64,000 bases of DNA from CAZXWN01 sp964644695 [NCBI: uncultured bacterium] (GCA_964644695.1 CAZXWN010000002.1:169241-233240); one strand, 5' to 3'; counted from the first letter of the stretch, positions 18,151-27,521 are shown. Numbers and translations are program-made. Notes: generated by a model from the sequence alone, not told the origin.

Positions 18151-19253
18151 ATGTGGATACCAGGTCATGGGAGACGGCTCTTCAAAAAGCATGGGATGGA
18201 GAACGGCTGAGTATTGATGAGGGGCTGGCGCTTTATGATGCGGATTTGCTTTTATTAGGCAAGACGGCTGACAGGCGACGAAAACAGGTATTCTCTGGCC
18301 GGGAAAATATCATCACCTTTGCGGTAAACCTCAATTTAAACTTCACGAATTTATGTTATATCGGATGTGATTTCTGTGCCTTTTTCCGGAAGTCCACTGA
18401 TGCTGATGTGTACTTGTTAAGTCAGGAAGAAATACTCAATAAAATTGAACAATTAGTCCAAATCGGAGGAACGGAAGTCCTTCTTCAAGGGGGGCTTCAT
18501 CCGGAGTGTGACCTGGATTACTTTGTTGAATTATTTAAAACTATCCATGAACGATTCCCTCAGGTTTATATCCATTCATTGTCTTGTACTGAAATTGTAG
18601 AACTGGCTCGCCGCCATCAAATCTCTGTCAAAGAAGTGTTGGAAACTCTGAAATCTGCCGGATTAAAATCCATTCCGGGTGCCGCAGAAATTTTAGTAGA
18701 TCGGGTCCGGGGAATAATCTCTCCCCGAAAACCTGATACGGCCCAGTGGATGGACTGCATGGAAACGGCGCATCAGCTTGGAATGGAATCTACCGCGACC
18801 ATGACTTTCGGTATGATCGAAACGCATCGGGAACGCATTGAACACATGGCAAAAATCCGGGATTTACAGGACCGAACCCATGGATTTCGTGCCTTTATTG
18901 CCTGGACATTCTCTCCGGCATACACCAAACTCTCACATTTGAAACAGACCGGTGGAGTGGAATATCTGAGGACCGTGGCCATTGCCAGACTCATGTTGGA
19001 TAATGTTTCCCATATCACCTCCGGATATGTTACCGAGGGAATGAAAATGGCCCAGGTAGCATTAAGTTTTGGGTGTGATGACATGGGTGGAACTCTGATG
19101 CAGGAAGAAGTCGTTGCTGCCACTGGAAGTGGAGTTCCTTTTACCAATAAAGAAACGCTGATTCGTACTATTCGAGATGCAGGTTTGATTCCTGCGCAAC
19201 GCAACAGCGAATATGAGATCCTCCAGACCTTTGATGAGGAAGCTCAATCATGA
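18147..19253 (+). CDS. mqnC: Cyclic dehypoxanthinyl futalosine synthase MqnC (radical SAM)
   Basis: 368 residues from ATG 18147, which overlaps the mqnA stop as ATGA and has GGAG 8 nt upstream; a longer frame from 18114 lies wholly inside mqnA. The radical SAM motif CYIGCDFC (CxxxCxxC) is followed by LLQGGLHPECDLDYF, IPGAAEILVDRVR and TATMTFGMIETHRERIEH, diagnostic of MqnC. The enzyme cyclises dehypoxanthine futalosine to the spiro precursor of dihydroxynaphthoate. IPGAAEIL has one residue fewer than the usual IPGGGAEIL-type loop. It overlaps ubiE by 4 bp. Confidence 0.93.
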   Translation: MNVDTRSWETALQKAWDGERLSIDEGLALYDADLLLLGKTADRRRKQVFSGRENIITFAVNLNLNFTNLCYIGCDFCAFFRKSTDADVYLLSQEEILNKIEQLVQIGGTEVLLQGGLHPECDLDYFVELFKTIHERFPQVYIHSLSCTEIVELARRHQISVKEVLETLKSAGLKSIPGAAEILVDRVRGIISPRKPDTAQWMDCMETAHQLGMESTATMTFGMIETHRERIEHMAKIRDLQDRTHGFRAFIAWTFSPAYTKLSHLKQTGGVEYLRTVAIARLMLDNVSHITSGYVTEGMKMAQVALSFGCDDMGGTLMQEEVVAATGSGVPFTNKETLIRTIRDAGLIPAQRNSEYEILQTFDEEAQS

Positions 19254-19978
19254 AGCCTGTTGATATCCCTTCCGAACCCCGGGAGAAGTCCCGTTATGTC
19301 CAATCCTTGTTTGATTCGATTGCCGGGACTTATGATCTCCTCAATTCCCTGTTAAGTTTCCATATAGATTCTCTATGGCGAAAACGGACGGTTAAACTGG
19401 CGAATGTCCCACAAGGTGGAACGGTTTTGGATTTATGTACAGGGACTGGAAAGTTAGCTTTTGATTTTGCCCGTTATTCTTTGGCCGGAAACGTGATTGG
19501 AACGGATTTTTCTCCCGTCATGATAGAAACGGCCCATAAACTCCTTCAACGTCATCCGCAAAAAACAAAAGTAGAATTTCAAACGGGGGACGCATTAGAC
19601 ATTCACTATCCCGATAACCAGTTTGATGCCGTTACCTGTGCTTTTGGTTTACGAAATCTGGTTGATTCGGACCAGTATTTCAGGGAAACATATCGGGTCA
19701 CAAAACCAGGAGGTAAAATCCTGACTTTGGAACTGACCCGTCCTGCCAATCCTCTGATGAAAATAATTTATTATCCCTACCTGAAAATTTATCTCCCGAT
19801 AATGGGACGTCTGGTGTCTGGCCATGGCGCTGCTTACGATTATCTGGCGCAAACAATCAGCGAGTTTACTTCTCCCGAAGTGCTGGCCGAAAAAATGCGA
19901 TTGGCCGGATGGAAGGATGTCCAGATAATTCCACTCACAGGCGGAATATCCACCCTCTTGATGGGCACTAAACCCTGA
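19250..19978 (+). CDS. ubiE: UbiE/MenG quinone C-methyltransferase
   Basis: 242 residues with the UbiE signatures YDLLNSLLSFHIDSLWR near residue 25, the SAM site VLDLCTGTGKLAFDFA, and DAVTCAFGLRNLVD. It methylates the demethylmenaquinone ring using SAM, the last step of menaquinone synthesis, at the membrane. The ATG overlaps the mqnC stop (ATGA), so it is translationally coupled. It closes the menaquinone gene set. Confidence 0.95.
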   Translation: MKPVDIPSEPREKSRYVQSLFDSIAGTYDLLNSLLSFHIDSLWRKRTVKLANVPQGGTVLDLCTGTGKLAFDFARYSLAGNVIGTDFSPVMIETAHKLLQRHPQKTKVEFQTGDALDIHYPDNQFDAVTCAFGLRNLVDSDQYFRETYRVTKPGGKILTLELTRPANPLMKIIYYPYLKIYLPIMGRLVSGHGAAYDYLAQTISEFTSPEVLAEKMRLAGWKDVQIIPLTGGISTLLMGTKP

Positions 19979-20019
19979 GAATGTTCCTTGTGTTATGATG
20001 TAACTTGAGGTAAGTAACC

Positions 20020-21075
20020 ATGTTTATTATCAGGGCATTTCAAGGCGTTCTTTTATCCACTTGGGATATTTTCCTGGATTCAGCACCCTATCTCCTGTTT
20101 GGATTCTGGATTGCAGGGTTATTGCGTTATTTTGTGCCGGCAGGACATATTGCACGGTATTTAGGGGGAAGAGGATACCGTTCGGTATTATTGGCCTCCG
20201 TATTTGGGATTCCTTTACCCTTGTGTTCATGCGGAGTCATCCCGACTGCGATTGGTTTGCATAAGCAGGGTGCAAGTAAAGGGGCTACCATGGCCTTCAT
20301 TGTATCCACACCCGAAACGGGAGTCGATTCCATTTCTATTTCATATGCCCTTTTGGACCCCATCATGACCGTTTTTCGTCCGATTGCGGCATTTATTACT
20401 GCCTTTGTGGTTGGTACGGCGCAGAATACTCTTGATAAACAGGGTGAAAAGTCCTGTCCAGTAACCAGTCAACCCAAAATTAACGGGCCTGATTTGAAAT
20501 CCCTTTCATTCATGCAAAAAATAAAAAGGTCAGTTCGATATGCTCTGGTGAGTCTTTTGGGGGATTTGGCTCCCTGGCTGATTATAGGAATGTTGGTTGC
20601 GGGGCTTATCAGTTACATGATCCCTGACCGATGGTTACAGGAAAACATGGGGTCTCCCTGGATAACGATGCCCCTGATGCTGGTGATAGGGATACCTCTT
20701 TATGTCTGTGCGACAGCTTCAACTCCGATAGCGGCCATATTGATTTCCAAGGGGATGGACCCTGGGGCGGCCCTGGTATTTCTATTGGCAGGTCCGGCAA
20801 CCAGTGTGGCGACCATGACGGTTGTGGCAACATATTTTGGAAAAAAGACATTAGGGATTTATTTGTTATCTATCGGGATATGTTCGCTGGTCTTTGGGGT
20901 GGTACTAAATGGGATATATGCTGGATTTGGATTAAATCCTGCCGTCATTATTGGACATGCCCGGGAGATACTTCCTGACAGTATCCGATGGTTCTCGGCG
21001 CTCATTCTTATAATATGCATTCCCTACGCCTGGTTAAATGAATACCGCTCAAATCATCCAAAGTCAGGGAACTGA
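20020..21075 (+). CDS. Polytopic permease of the ArsP/DUF318 (SO_0444-like) family
   Basis: 351 residues with about eight membrane segments in two halves. The first half has LPLCSCGVIPTAIGLHKQGASKGATMAF and STPETGVDS; the second has GIPLYVCATASTPIAAILISKGMDPGAALVFLLAGPAT. These paired loops with CxC/C residues mark the permease family that includes ArsP and SO_0444-type metal efflux transporters. Export of a metal or metalloid is likely; the ion cannot be told. The in-frame 28-residue loop segment here is described rather than assigned individual ligands. A TlpA-like thioredoxin follows 50 bp downstream. Confidence 0.8.
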   Translation: MFIIRAFQGVLLSTWDIFLDSAPYLLFGFWIAGLLRYFVPAGHIARYLGGRGYRSVLLASVFGIPLPLCSCGVIPTAIGLHKQGASKGATMAFIVSTPETGVDSISISYALLDPIMTVFRPIAAFITAFVVGTAQNTLDKQGEKSCPVTSQPKINGPDLKSLSFMQKIKRSVRYALVSLLGDLAPWLIIGMLVAGLISYMIPDRWLQENMGSPWITMPLMLVIGIPLYVCATASTPIAAILISKGMDPGAALVFLLAGPATSVATMTVVATYFGKKTLGIYLLSIGICSLVFGVVLNGIYAGFGLNPAVIIGHAREILPDSIRWFSALILIICIPYAWLNEYRSNHPKSGN

Positions 21076-21125
21076 TTTGAATGAAATCGGGTTTATTCTA
21101 TTAATACCAAAAGGAGGTTGAATGA

Positions 21126-21704
21126 ATGAAAAATATGACTTGGAAATGGATTGCTTTTTGCAGTATTTTCGTTTTTGCCATTGCTTTTGTGATGGGAAGT
21201 AGTGCCAAGCCAGCGGGAAAGGTGAAACCGGCTTCCGAATTTTCTCTTCAGGATATTAACGGGAAGACCCATAAACTCTCAAATTATAAGGGCAAAGTCG
21301 TTCTGGTGAATTTCTGGGCGACCTGGTGTCCTCCCTGCCGTCAAGAAATCCCCGATTTTATCGAAATACAGAATGAAATGAAAGATAAAGGTTTTGTTAT
21401 TTTAGGGATATCGGTGGACAATGATGGTGCAAAAGCCGTTAAGCCCTTTGCGGAAAAAAACAAAATCAACTACCCGATGTTATTAGCCGATAATAAAGTG
21501 GTGGCTGATTATGGTGGAATCCGGGCTATCCCTGCATCCTTCCTGATAGATGTGAATGGCAATATCGTCAAACAATGGGTGGGTATTCAAAGCAAAGAAG
21601 AAATGGTGCGAGATATTACCCCACTATTGGCGGCGGTAAAACCTGCTAAACCTGCACCGGCTAAAGCACCGGCAAAACCAAAACCCACTCCCAAGAAAAA
21701 ATAA
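21126..21704 (+). CDS. TlpA/ResA-like periplasmic thioredoxin
   Basis: 192 residues: an N-terminal membrane anchor or signal (WKWIAFCSIFVFAIAFVMGSS), then a TlpA/ResA-type thioredoxin domain with active site WATWCPPCRQE near residue 68 and the cis-proline region AIPASFLID. It should reduce disulfides outside the membrane, for instance in cytochrome c or metalloprotein maturation. The last 25 residues are a low-complexity Ala-Lys-Pro tail. It is close behind the permease gene, preceded by AAGGAGG, and ends at a strong terminator. Confidence 0.9.
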   Translation: MKNMTWKWIAFCSIFVFAIAFVMGSSAKPAGKVKPASEFSLQDINGKTHKLSNYKGKVVLVNFWATWCPPCRQEIPDFIEIQNEMKDKGFVILGISVDNDGAKAVKPFAEKNKINYPMLLADNKVVADYGGIRAIPASFLIDVNGNIVKQWVGIQSKEEMVRDITPLLAAVKPAKPAPAKAPAKPKPTPKKK

Positions 21705-21735
21705 GTATAGTATCGTCAGTTATATCAATCCCCTG

Positions 21736-21771
21736 CCTGTTGGAATTCGTCAGATTCCAACAGGTTTTTTT
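21736..21771 (+). terminator. Rho-independent terminator after the thioredoxin gene
   Basis: CCTGTTGGAAT (21736-21746) pairs perfectly with ATTCCAACAGG (21754-21764) around a 7-nt loop, followed by seven T (21765-21771). Confidence 0.92.
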
Positions 21772-21875
21772 ATGGATTGTGGCGGCGTTGGAGAGGTGAG
21801 GAACCTGTCAGGAGTCCATACTGTGGTGGTATAATCTAACCATTAACTCCCTGTATATTTGAAAGGATCTTTCAG

Positions 21876-22322
21876 ATGATGCGTTTTATATTGTATGTGG
21901 TGGTTGCTGCGGTATTTTTTGCCGGTGGATATTTTGTCGGTGCCCGGAATCAGGGGCAGGTTGAACAAAAATTAAGCAATGCCCAGGTTATTGTGGCCTC
22001 CAGTAAAGATAAGGCCACTGAAAAACTGGATGAAGTTCTCTTAAAACTCCGATTGGCTGAAGTCCGCCAGAAAATCACGGAAGCCAAATCTCTGGCTCAG
22101 GACAAAAACTTTGCGGCTGCGTCTCAGGAGCTGCAGGGTGCCAAAACAACTCTTGATTCTCTCCTCGGCGATGTGAAAGAAGACCTGCGTAAAGAATTTA
22201 CCCCTGTGGTTGTGACCATTGACGAAGCAAAGATGGATTTGGATAAGAGTGATGAAGCCGCAACCACTAAACTGGAAACATTGAAAACTCAAGTCGGCGA
22301 AATCTGGAAGAAAATGCCCTAG
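21876..22322 (+). CDS. Small membrane-anchored helical protein
   Basis: 148 residues, not assigned to a named family. The N-terminus is a membrane anchor with a glycine pattern (VVAAVFFAGGYFVGARN). The rest is almost entirely charged amphipathic helix (KATEKLDEVLLKLRLAEVRQ, LETLKTQVGEIWKKM), typical of coiled-coil envelope proteins. AAAGGATC lies before the ATG. It stands as a single gene between a terminator and a repeat-rich gap. A structural or scaffolding role at the membrane is a guess. Confidence 0.65.
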   Translation: MMRFILYVVVAAVFFAGGYFVGARNQGQVEQKLSNAQVIVASSKDKATEKLDEVLLKLRLAEVRQKITEAKSLAQDKNFAAASQELQGAKTTLDSLLGDVKEDLRKEFTPVVVTIDEAKMDLDKSDEAATTKLETLKTQVGEIWKKMP

Positions 22323-22377
22323 TCTTTCCGTCCCCTTTTACAACTAAACTCCCAGCCTCAAAATAATACGTAACCTT

Positions 22378-22422
22378 CGAAGAAACCACGGACCTGCTCG
22401 GACCAAGTCCGTGGTTTCTTCG
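22378..22422. repeat. 16-bp perfect hairpin, conserved-loop element A
   Basis: CGAAGAAACCACGGAC (22378-22393) pairs perfectly with 22407-22422 around the 13-nt loop CTGCTCGGACCAA. T-rich bases follow on the plus strand. An inverted copy with the same loop and a compensating base pair lies at 53865-53899. Confidence 0.85.
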
Positions 22423-22506
22423 TTTCTATTGACGAAGCAGAAACGAACCGGGTCGGTCCGAACCCACAAATTTACCAGGCAATCATTCACCCTATTCCCC
22501 GGATTT

Positions 22507-22745
22507 GTCATTCCTGCATGACCTAAGCAGGAATCCATAAGGGCTTATGTCTTAAATCAAGATTCTGGATTCCTGCTTTCGCAGGAATGACAGATTGGTT
22601 TTACTTTATTTCTTCATACTTTTGTTTCTTCAGACAGAATGTTTCTTTATTGGGGACAGTTCTTTCCCTTTTTCATGTCATTCCGGGCTTGACCCGGAAT
22701 CCACAAGGTTCCGTATCTATGGATTCCTGCTTTCGCAGGAATGAC
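22507..22745. repeat. Cluster of four short palindromic (REP-like) repeats
   Basis: Four units lie at 22507-22537, 22566-22591, 22677-22703 and 22720-22745. The best form is TGGATTCCTGC, a short TTTC loop and GCAGGAATGAC. The third unit has a CCGGG stem instead. Further units lie at 23920-23945 and 54132-54162. I see no gene in the 530-bp gap 22323-22855 apart from these, element A and the promoter of the next gene. Confidence 0.85.
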
Positions 22746-22788
22746 CGTTCGGATTAGCGAGTTAGGTAGCCTGAGTTAAAAACAATTG

Positions 22789-22815
22789 TTGACAGTCCAT
22801 GATAAAGGGTATAGA
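22789..22815 (+). promoter_or_regulatory. Promoter of the kelch-like gene
   Basis: A consensus TTGACA (22789-22794) is followed after 15 bp by TATAGA (22810-22815), or after 17 bp by TAGATT. The start codon is 41 nt further on. Confidence 0.5.
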
Positions 22816-22855
22816 TTGGTGACAATGACGACTGAAAAAGGGGATTCAACAACCT

Positions 22856-23917
22856 ATGAGGACGATAAAACAATTACTTTGTTTGTTAGTTTTAGTATTG
22901 ATGATTTCGCTTTCTTTTGCTGAGGGTGAAGGAGGATGGGTGAAAGTTGGTGACTCCGTGGGTATGACGATGGAAAGCCCAATGATTTATTTTGATCATA
23001 AACTGGTTACTCCCAGATGGCCTGATTGTATTCAAATTCTTCCCGTAACAGATACTGGAGAAGTAGGTGAATGGAATGGTTTCTCTCCTCAGGGATTGAC
23101 TGTTTATCGTAGATTATCAATAGCAACGACAGATAAATATATGTTTTTATCCGGTGGATATTACGAAACCATGATGTATCAAAGTGGATATGTGCCTGCT
23201 TTATATCAATTAACTTTAAGTCCAGACAGTATAGGGTATGTGGCTTATTCAGGTTCAATGGATACTCCCCGAGGAAAACATTCAAGTTTGATGGTGAATG
23301 ATTATTTATATATGTTTGGGGGAACTGGTAACTCTCTTGGTTTTAATCAATTATCTACGGTATCTTACGCCAAATTTAACCGGACTACTGAGCGGCTCGA
23401 AGAATTCCAGTCTGGATATCCCTTTAAACAAATTCAAGGTCCGGTTTATTCTTCTTTCAGGTTGGGAAATAAAGTTTATTGTTTTGGTCCGCGAATTATA
23501 GATGGATGGGTTGATTTACTTGAACGACCATATTATATTGAGTCTGCCGATATTCAGGAAGACGGTAAGCTAGGTCCTTGGAATATTACAGGGGGTCCGT
23601 ATAAAGGTATTTATCCGCCAGTGAGTGCAATCTTTACTCAACAATCGACCCTATTTGTATTTGTGAATAGAAAAAGTTCAAGCGAAACAATAAATCCTTG
23701 TTATGCAATGGATTTAAAAGATGGTGGAGTCGAAGGAAATAAGTTTAAGTCGGTGACAGGTTTTACCCCATCAATCCTTGGTGGTTCAGATCTTGGTTTA
23801 GGTACATGGGGTCGTTTTATTTGTGTTACTGATAACTATAACTACATCTATGACCCCTTATTAACGAGTGCTCCATTGTTTGAAGAACCAAATAGTGATA
23901 GAAGTCTCTATGATTGA
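22856..23917 (+). CDS. Secreted kelch-like beta-propeller protein
   Basis: 353 residues with a signal peptide (IKQLLCLLVLVLMISLSFA, cleaved before EGEGG). The mature part contains kelch-type blades: YMFLSGGYYET, PRGKHSSLMVNDYLYMFGG, KVYCFGPRI and LFVFVNRK. It is short for a full six-blade propeller and the blades are poorly conserved. Probably exported, function unknown. It has its own promoter and ends at a terminator repeat shared with the SBBP gene at 1724. The flanks are full of short palindromic repeats, so the gene could be a relatively recent arrival. Confidence 0.78.
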   Translation: MRTIKQLLCLLVLVLMISLSFAEGEGGWVKVGDSVGMTMESPMIYFDHKLVTPRWPDCIQILPVTDTGEVGEWNGFSPQGLTVYRRLSIATTDKYMFLSGGYYETMMYQSGYVPALYQLTLSPDSIGYVAYSGSMDTPRGKHSSLMVNDYLYMFGGTGNSLGFNQLSTVSYAKFNRTTERLEEFQSGYPFKQIQGPVYSSFRLGNKVYCFGPRIIDGWVDLLERPYYIESADIQEDGKLGPWNITGGPYKGIYPPVSAIFTQQSTLFVFVNRKSSSETINPCYAMDLKDGGVEGNKFKSVTGFTPSILGGSDLGLGTWGRFICVTDNYNYIYDPLLTSAPLFEEPNSDRSLYD

Positions 23918-23919
23918 CG

Positions 23920-23945
23920 GTCATTCCTGCGGAAGCAGGAATCCA
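23920..23945. repeat. REP-like palindrome
   Basis: GTCATTCCTGC, GGAA loop, GCAGGAATCCA. Same family as the four units at 22507-22745, reversed relative to two of them. Confidence 0.75.
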
Positions 23946-23972
23946 GTATCTTATCTTTATTCTGAGTCATAA

Positions 23973-24021
23973 CAGGGGTGTTACATCGGTTTCCAACCGG
24001 TGGACACCCCTGATTGTTTTT
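23973..24021 (+). terminator. Long-stem terminator, dispersed copy 2
   Basis: CAGGGGTGT (23973-23981) pairs with ACACCCCTG (24004-24012). The inner stem CATCGGTT/AACCGGTG and the TCC loop are identical to the copy at 5512-5560. TTTTT follows (24017-24021). Identity continues into the flank as far as GATAC. It separates the convergent kelch-like and mnmG genes. Confidence 0.82.
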
Positions 24022-24064
24022 ATAGGGGAGGATACTTTATCGAAGGTTGCAGAACAGAGATAAA

Positions 24065-25936
24065 TCAATGGTGCTGAAGAAAGACTAACAGAACAGATAT
24101 ATCACTGGGAGACACTCCAGCAATACGGGAGGCTTGCCCCATGTTCACAGGTTGGATTTTAATGAGTTTTTCCCGGGCTTCGTTGGCAAGTCCCTTGATT
24201 CGGTTATAGTCGAATCCGATGGGGATTTTTTTGGATTCCAGTTCTCTGAATCGTTCCGCCTGTTTGATTTGTTTATCAATATAACCCTGGTATTTGATTT
24301 GAATACTGGTTTCTTCCTTTACCCGGAAGGCAGTGTTCAAGGATTCAGGATTCAGAGAACCTAATTCATTCCAGGTAATTTCCGGTCGGCGGAGATATTG
24401 TTCCAGAGAGACGGATTCTTCTCCTCCCTCCGCTCGCAGAGAGGGAACTTTGACCCTGACTGTTTTTAGCCGTTTCTTTTCTGTCTCCAGAGCGTCCCGA
24501 TAATCATTAAACTTTTGATATTGAGAATCGTTGATCAGTCCTAACCGATGTCCTGATTCCATTAATCGGAGGGCTGCATTATCCTGCCGAAGGATCAGGC
24601 GATATTCGGCCATAGAAGTAAACATTCTGTACGGTTCGGTGTGTTCCTTGGTAACCAGGTCATCCAGAAGGACTCCGATATAGGCTTGTGACCGGTCCAA
24701 AATAAAGGGCTGCTCACCTCTGAGTTTGAGGACGGCATTAATTCCCGCCATGAGTCCCTGAGCGGCTGCTTCCTCATACCCACTCGTACCGCAAATCTGG
24801 CCTGCTATATATAACCCTGAAACCGTTTTGATTTCGAGTGTAGGGTAACACTGATGGGGCGGAACAAAATCATATTCGATGGCATAGGCCGGCCGTAATA
24901 ATTCAGCCTTTTCCAACCCTTCGATAGACTGGATAAATTTAACCTGAATATCAATGGGGAGTGAGGTGGATATGCCATTTGGATATATGGAGGTCCTTGC
25001 CCTGTCCTCCGGTTCCAGAAATATCTGGTGTGCTGTCTTATCTTTAAATCGCATAATCTTATCTTCAATCGAAGGGCAATACCGGGGCCCCCGGCCTTTG
25101 ATCACTCCCGTATAGAGAGGGGACCTGTCCAGACCGGATAAGATGATTTGATGGGTTTTCTCATTGGTATGGGTAATATGGCAAACTTCCTGAACTAAAT
25201 CCAGTTTTTCCGTTAAATGAGAAAAGGGCGGGGGAGGTTCGTCTCCCGATTGAATGGACAGAATATCCCAGTTAATAGTTTTGGGGTCCAAACGGGCTGG
25301 TGTCCCAGTCTTTAACCGTCCCAATTCCAGACCCAGGTCAGTTAATGATTCAGAGATACCCAGAGCCGGCTTTTCGTCATATCGGCCTGCTGAATAATGT
25401 TCGAGTCCGATATGGACGAGTCCATTCAGAAAGGTGCCGGTAGTTAATATGACTGCGGATGCAAAATATTCTTTTCCGGATTCACACTTGATCCCGGATA
25501 TTTGGCAGGGAGGTCTTGTAGAGTCGGGAGTCTTTTCCCAAAGGAGTCCGTTCACCATCTCTATTGCCAAGTCCAGGTTAGAAGTTGATTTAACGACCCT
25601 GCGGCAATAATCCATGTATTGATATTTATCGGCTTGTGCGCGAGGTGCCCAAACTGCCGGCCCCTTGGATTGATTCAACATTCGGAATTGGATTCCCGTG
25701 GCGTCTGTGGCTTTCCCCATTTCTCCACCCAGAGCGTCTATCTCCCGGACCAGGTGTCCCTTTGCCAATCCCCCAATGGCAGGATTACAAGGCATCTGAC
25801 CGATAGTTGCTTCATCGCCAGTGACCAGCAGCGTTGACATACCCATCCGGGCGGCAGCGAGTGCCGCTTCAATACCGGCATGACCTGCTCCGACGACGAT
25901 GACATCATAGGATGACGATAATTCACGGGATTTCAT
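24065..25936 (-). CDS. mnmG: tRNA uridine-34 carboxymethylaminomethyl enzyme MnmG (GidA)
   Basis: 623 residues, normal length. FAD site VIVVGAGHAGIEAALAAARMG at the N-terminus, then MPCNPAIGGLAKGHLVREID, the PRAQADK segment, and GLYIAGQICGTSGYEEAAAQG. The C-terminal helical domain ends with QASRIAGVSPSDISVLLV. With MnmE it installs the cmnm5 group on U34 of several tRNAs. No mnmE lies nearby. The gene is divergent from the tmk pair; a TATAGT box lies directly upstream and no clear Shine-Dalgarno is seen. Confidence 0.97.
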   Translation of the reverse strand: MKSRELSSSYDVIVVGAGHAGIEAALAAARMGMSTLLVTGDEATIGQMPCNPAIGGLAKGHLVREIDALGGEMGKATDATGIQFRMLNQSKGPAVWAPRAQADKYQYMDYCRRVVKSTSNLDLAIEMVNGLLWEKTPDSTRPPCQISGIKCESGKEYFASAVILTTGTFLNGLVHIGLEHYSAGRYDEKPALGISESLTDLGLELGRLKTGTPARLDPKTINWDILSIQSGDEPPPPFSHLTEKLDLVQEVCHITHTNEKTHQIILSGLDRSPLYTGVIKGRGPRYCPSIEDKIMRFKDKTAHQIFLEPEDRARTSIYPNGISTSLPIDIQVKFIQSIEGLEKAELLRPAYAIEYDFVPPHQCYPTLEIKTVSGLYIAGQICGTSGYEEAAAQGLMAGINAVLKLRGEQPFILDRSQAYIGVLLDDLVTKEHTEPYRMFTSMAEYRLILRQDNAALRLMESGHRLGLINDSQYQKFNDYRDALETEKKRLKTVRVKVPSLRAEGGEESVSLEQYLRRPEITWNELGSLNPESLNTAFRVKEETSIQIKYQGYIDKQIKQAERFRELESKKIPIGFDYNRIKGLANEAREKLIKIQPVNMGQASRIAGVSPSDISVLLVFLQHH

Positions 25937-26130
25937 AATACTATATATTTTACCGCACCATGTATTGATATCTTACTTATTCTACGAAAGTTGCATTCAG
26001 GTTAAATCGTGTATGACTCCACCAACCTTTATTCAAGGGTGTGATATTATGAGACTTATGAGAGGTCTGCTTCATAGTTAGGCCTTATGGAGTGACCCCG
26101 AAACAGGATGATCATCAAGTCGAGGTATCC

Positions 26131-26817
26131 ATGTTCACAACTAACTATAAAGATATCAAGGGTAAACTCATCGCCGTTGAGGGTTTGGATGGTTCAGGTA
26201 AATCCACTCAAATCTATCTGGTGAAACGATGGTTGGAACTTCAGGGAATCAAAGTCTTTTTCACGGAATGGAATTCCTCCCTGTTGGTGAAAAATGCGAC
26301 CCGCAAAGGGAAAAAACGTCAGCTGTTGACCCCCACGACTTTCTCCTTGATTCATTGTACGGACTTCGCTGACCGTTGGGAAAGACAGGTCCTGCCCCTT
26401 CTGCGGGCTGGTTATATCGTTCTTGCTGACCGTTATATTTACACGGCGTTTGCCCGTGACTCCACCCGTGGATGTGATCGGCAATGGCTTCGGAATTTAT
26501 ACCGGTTTGCCATGCCTCCAACCTTGACCCTGTTTTTTAAAGTACCTCTGGAGACGGCTCTCTCCCGAATATTGGATAATCGACCGGAACTGAAATATTT
26601 TGAGGCGGGTATGGATTTGGGCTTATCCACGGACCCTTACGAGAGTTTTCGAAAATTCCAAACCATGATAAATAATGAGTATTTGAAAATGGTCAAAGAG
26701 TTTAATTTTACGGTGGTGGATGCGACACAACCGATACATGTTCAACAGGCAAAAGTCAGGGAATTGATTATGACTCAAATCGACCTGCCATCCTATCGTT
26801 CTCGGACACGGAAGTAA
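26131..26817 (+). CDS. Thymidylate kinase-like protein 1
   Basis: 228 residues from ATG 26131 (GAGG 5 nt upstream); the GTG at 26092 is less likely. The fold is that of thymidylate kinase: P-loop EGLDGSGKST near residue 18 and the ADRYIYTAFARD segment carrying the usual DRY/S-type acceptor motif. The sequence departs from housekeeping Tmk in having long KNATRKGKKRQLL and DNRPELKYFEAGMDLGLS segments. A paralogue follows 10 bp downstream and a CHAD protein closes the operon, so the acceptor may not be dTMP. Nucleotide or polyphosphate-linked kinase activity is inferred only. Confidence 0.75.
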   Translation: MFTTNYKDIKGKLIAVEGLDGSGKSTQIYLVKRWLELQGIKVFFTEWNSSLLVKNATRKGKKRQLLTPTTFSLIHCTDFADRWERQVLPLLRAGYIVLADRYIYTAFARDSTRGCDRQWLRNLYRFAMPPTLTLFFKVPLETALSRILDNRPELKYFEAGMDLGLSTDPYESFRKFQTMINNEYLKMVKEFNFTVVDATQPIHVQQAKVRELIMTQIDLPSYRSRTRK

Positions 26818-26827
26818 GGGGGATACC

Positions 26828-27517
26828 ATGAATAATAAACGGTTTTTGGGAACAGGATTGCCGGGAGTGGATATCTCCAAATTAACAGGTAAACTGGTGG
26901 TCATTGAAGGTGCCGATGGGTCAGGTCGTTCAACACAAATTGAACTCTTGAAAAACTGGCTGGAGCGGCAGGGGCATGCCACCGTGGATGTCGGATTGGT
27001 CCGGTCCACCCTGGTATCAGAGGAACTGGCGAAAGCCAAAGAAGGGAATATCCTCGGCCATCAGACGATGAGTCTGTTTTATGCTACGGATTATGCAGAT
27101 CAGTTGGAAAATACGATTATTCCAGCTCTCCGGTCCGGATTTATTGTGTTGGCTGACCGGTATATTTATACTTTGATGGCTCGGGATGTTGTTCGGGGAA
27201 TAGACCGAAATTGGGTTGAGTCTCTGTATGGGATAGCCATTGTTCCTGATGCGGTGTTTTACCTCAAAGTTAATCCACAGATATTGATTGAACGAGCTTT
27301 CATGAAAAATCAGACGTTGGATTACTGGGAATCCGGAATGGATATCGGGTTATCCCAAAATATGTTTGACAGCTTTGTAAAATATCAGAACTTGATGCAG
27401 AAAGAATTTATGAGGATGTCTGATAAATACGGGTTCCGAATTATTAATGGGAACCGGTCTCCACGCGTCATTAGTCAAGATTTGGAACGGCAATTCCAAT
27501 CAATACTGGAGGGTTAA
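26828..27517 (+). CDS. Thymidylate kinase-like protein 2
   Basis: 229 residues, a clear paralogue of the preceding gene: P-loop EGADGSGRSTQIELLKNWLE, LADRYIYTLMARD, and a matching YWESGMDIGLS segment. The P-loop reads GSGRST, with arginine where the catalytic P-loop lysine normally stands (GSGKST in copy 1). That change often weakens or abolishes ATP hydrolysis in P-loop kinases, so this copy may be regulatory or form a heterodimer with copy 1. GGGGG lies before the ATG and the next gene begins 4 bp after its stop. Confidence 0.75.
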   Translation: MNNKRFLGTGLPGVDISKLTGKLVVIEGADGSGRSTQIELLKNWLERQGHATVDVGLVRSTLVSEELAKAKEGNILGHQTMSLFYATDYADQLENTIIPALRSGFIVLADRYIYTLMARDVVRGIDRNWVESLYGIAIVPDAVFYLKVNPQILIERAFMKNQTLDYWESGMDIGLSQNMFDSFVKYQNLMQKEFMRMSDKYGFRIINGNRSPRVISQDLERQFQSILEG

Positions 27518-27521
27518 TCTT

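Noticed and set aside
24065-25936. MnmG near a replication origin
   Set aside because: mnmG often lies near oriC, but no dnaA, rnpA, parA/B, mnmE or DnaA-box cluster is seen here.
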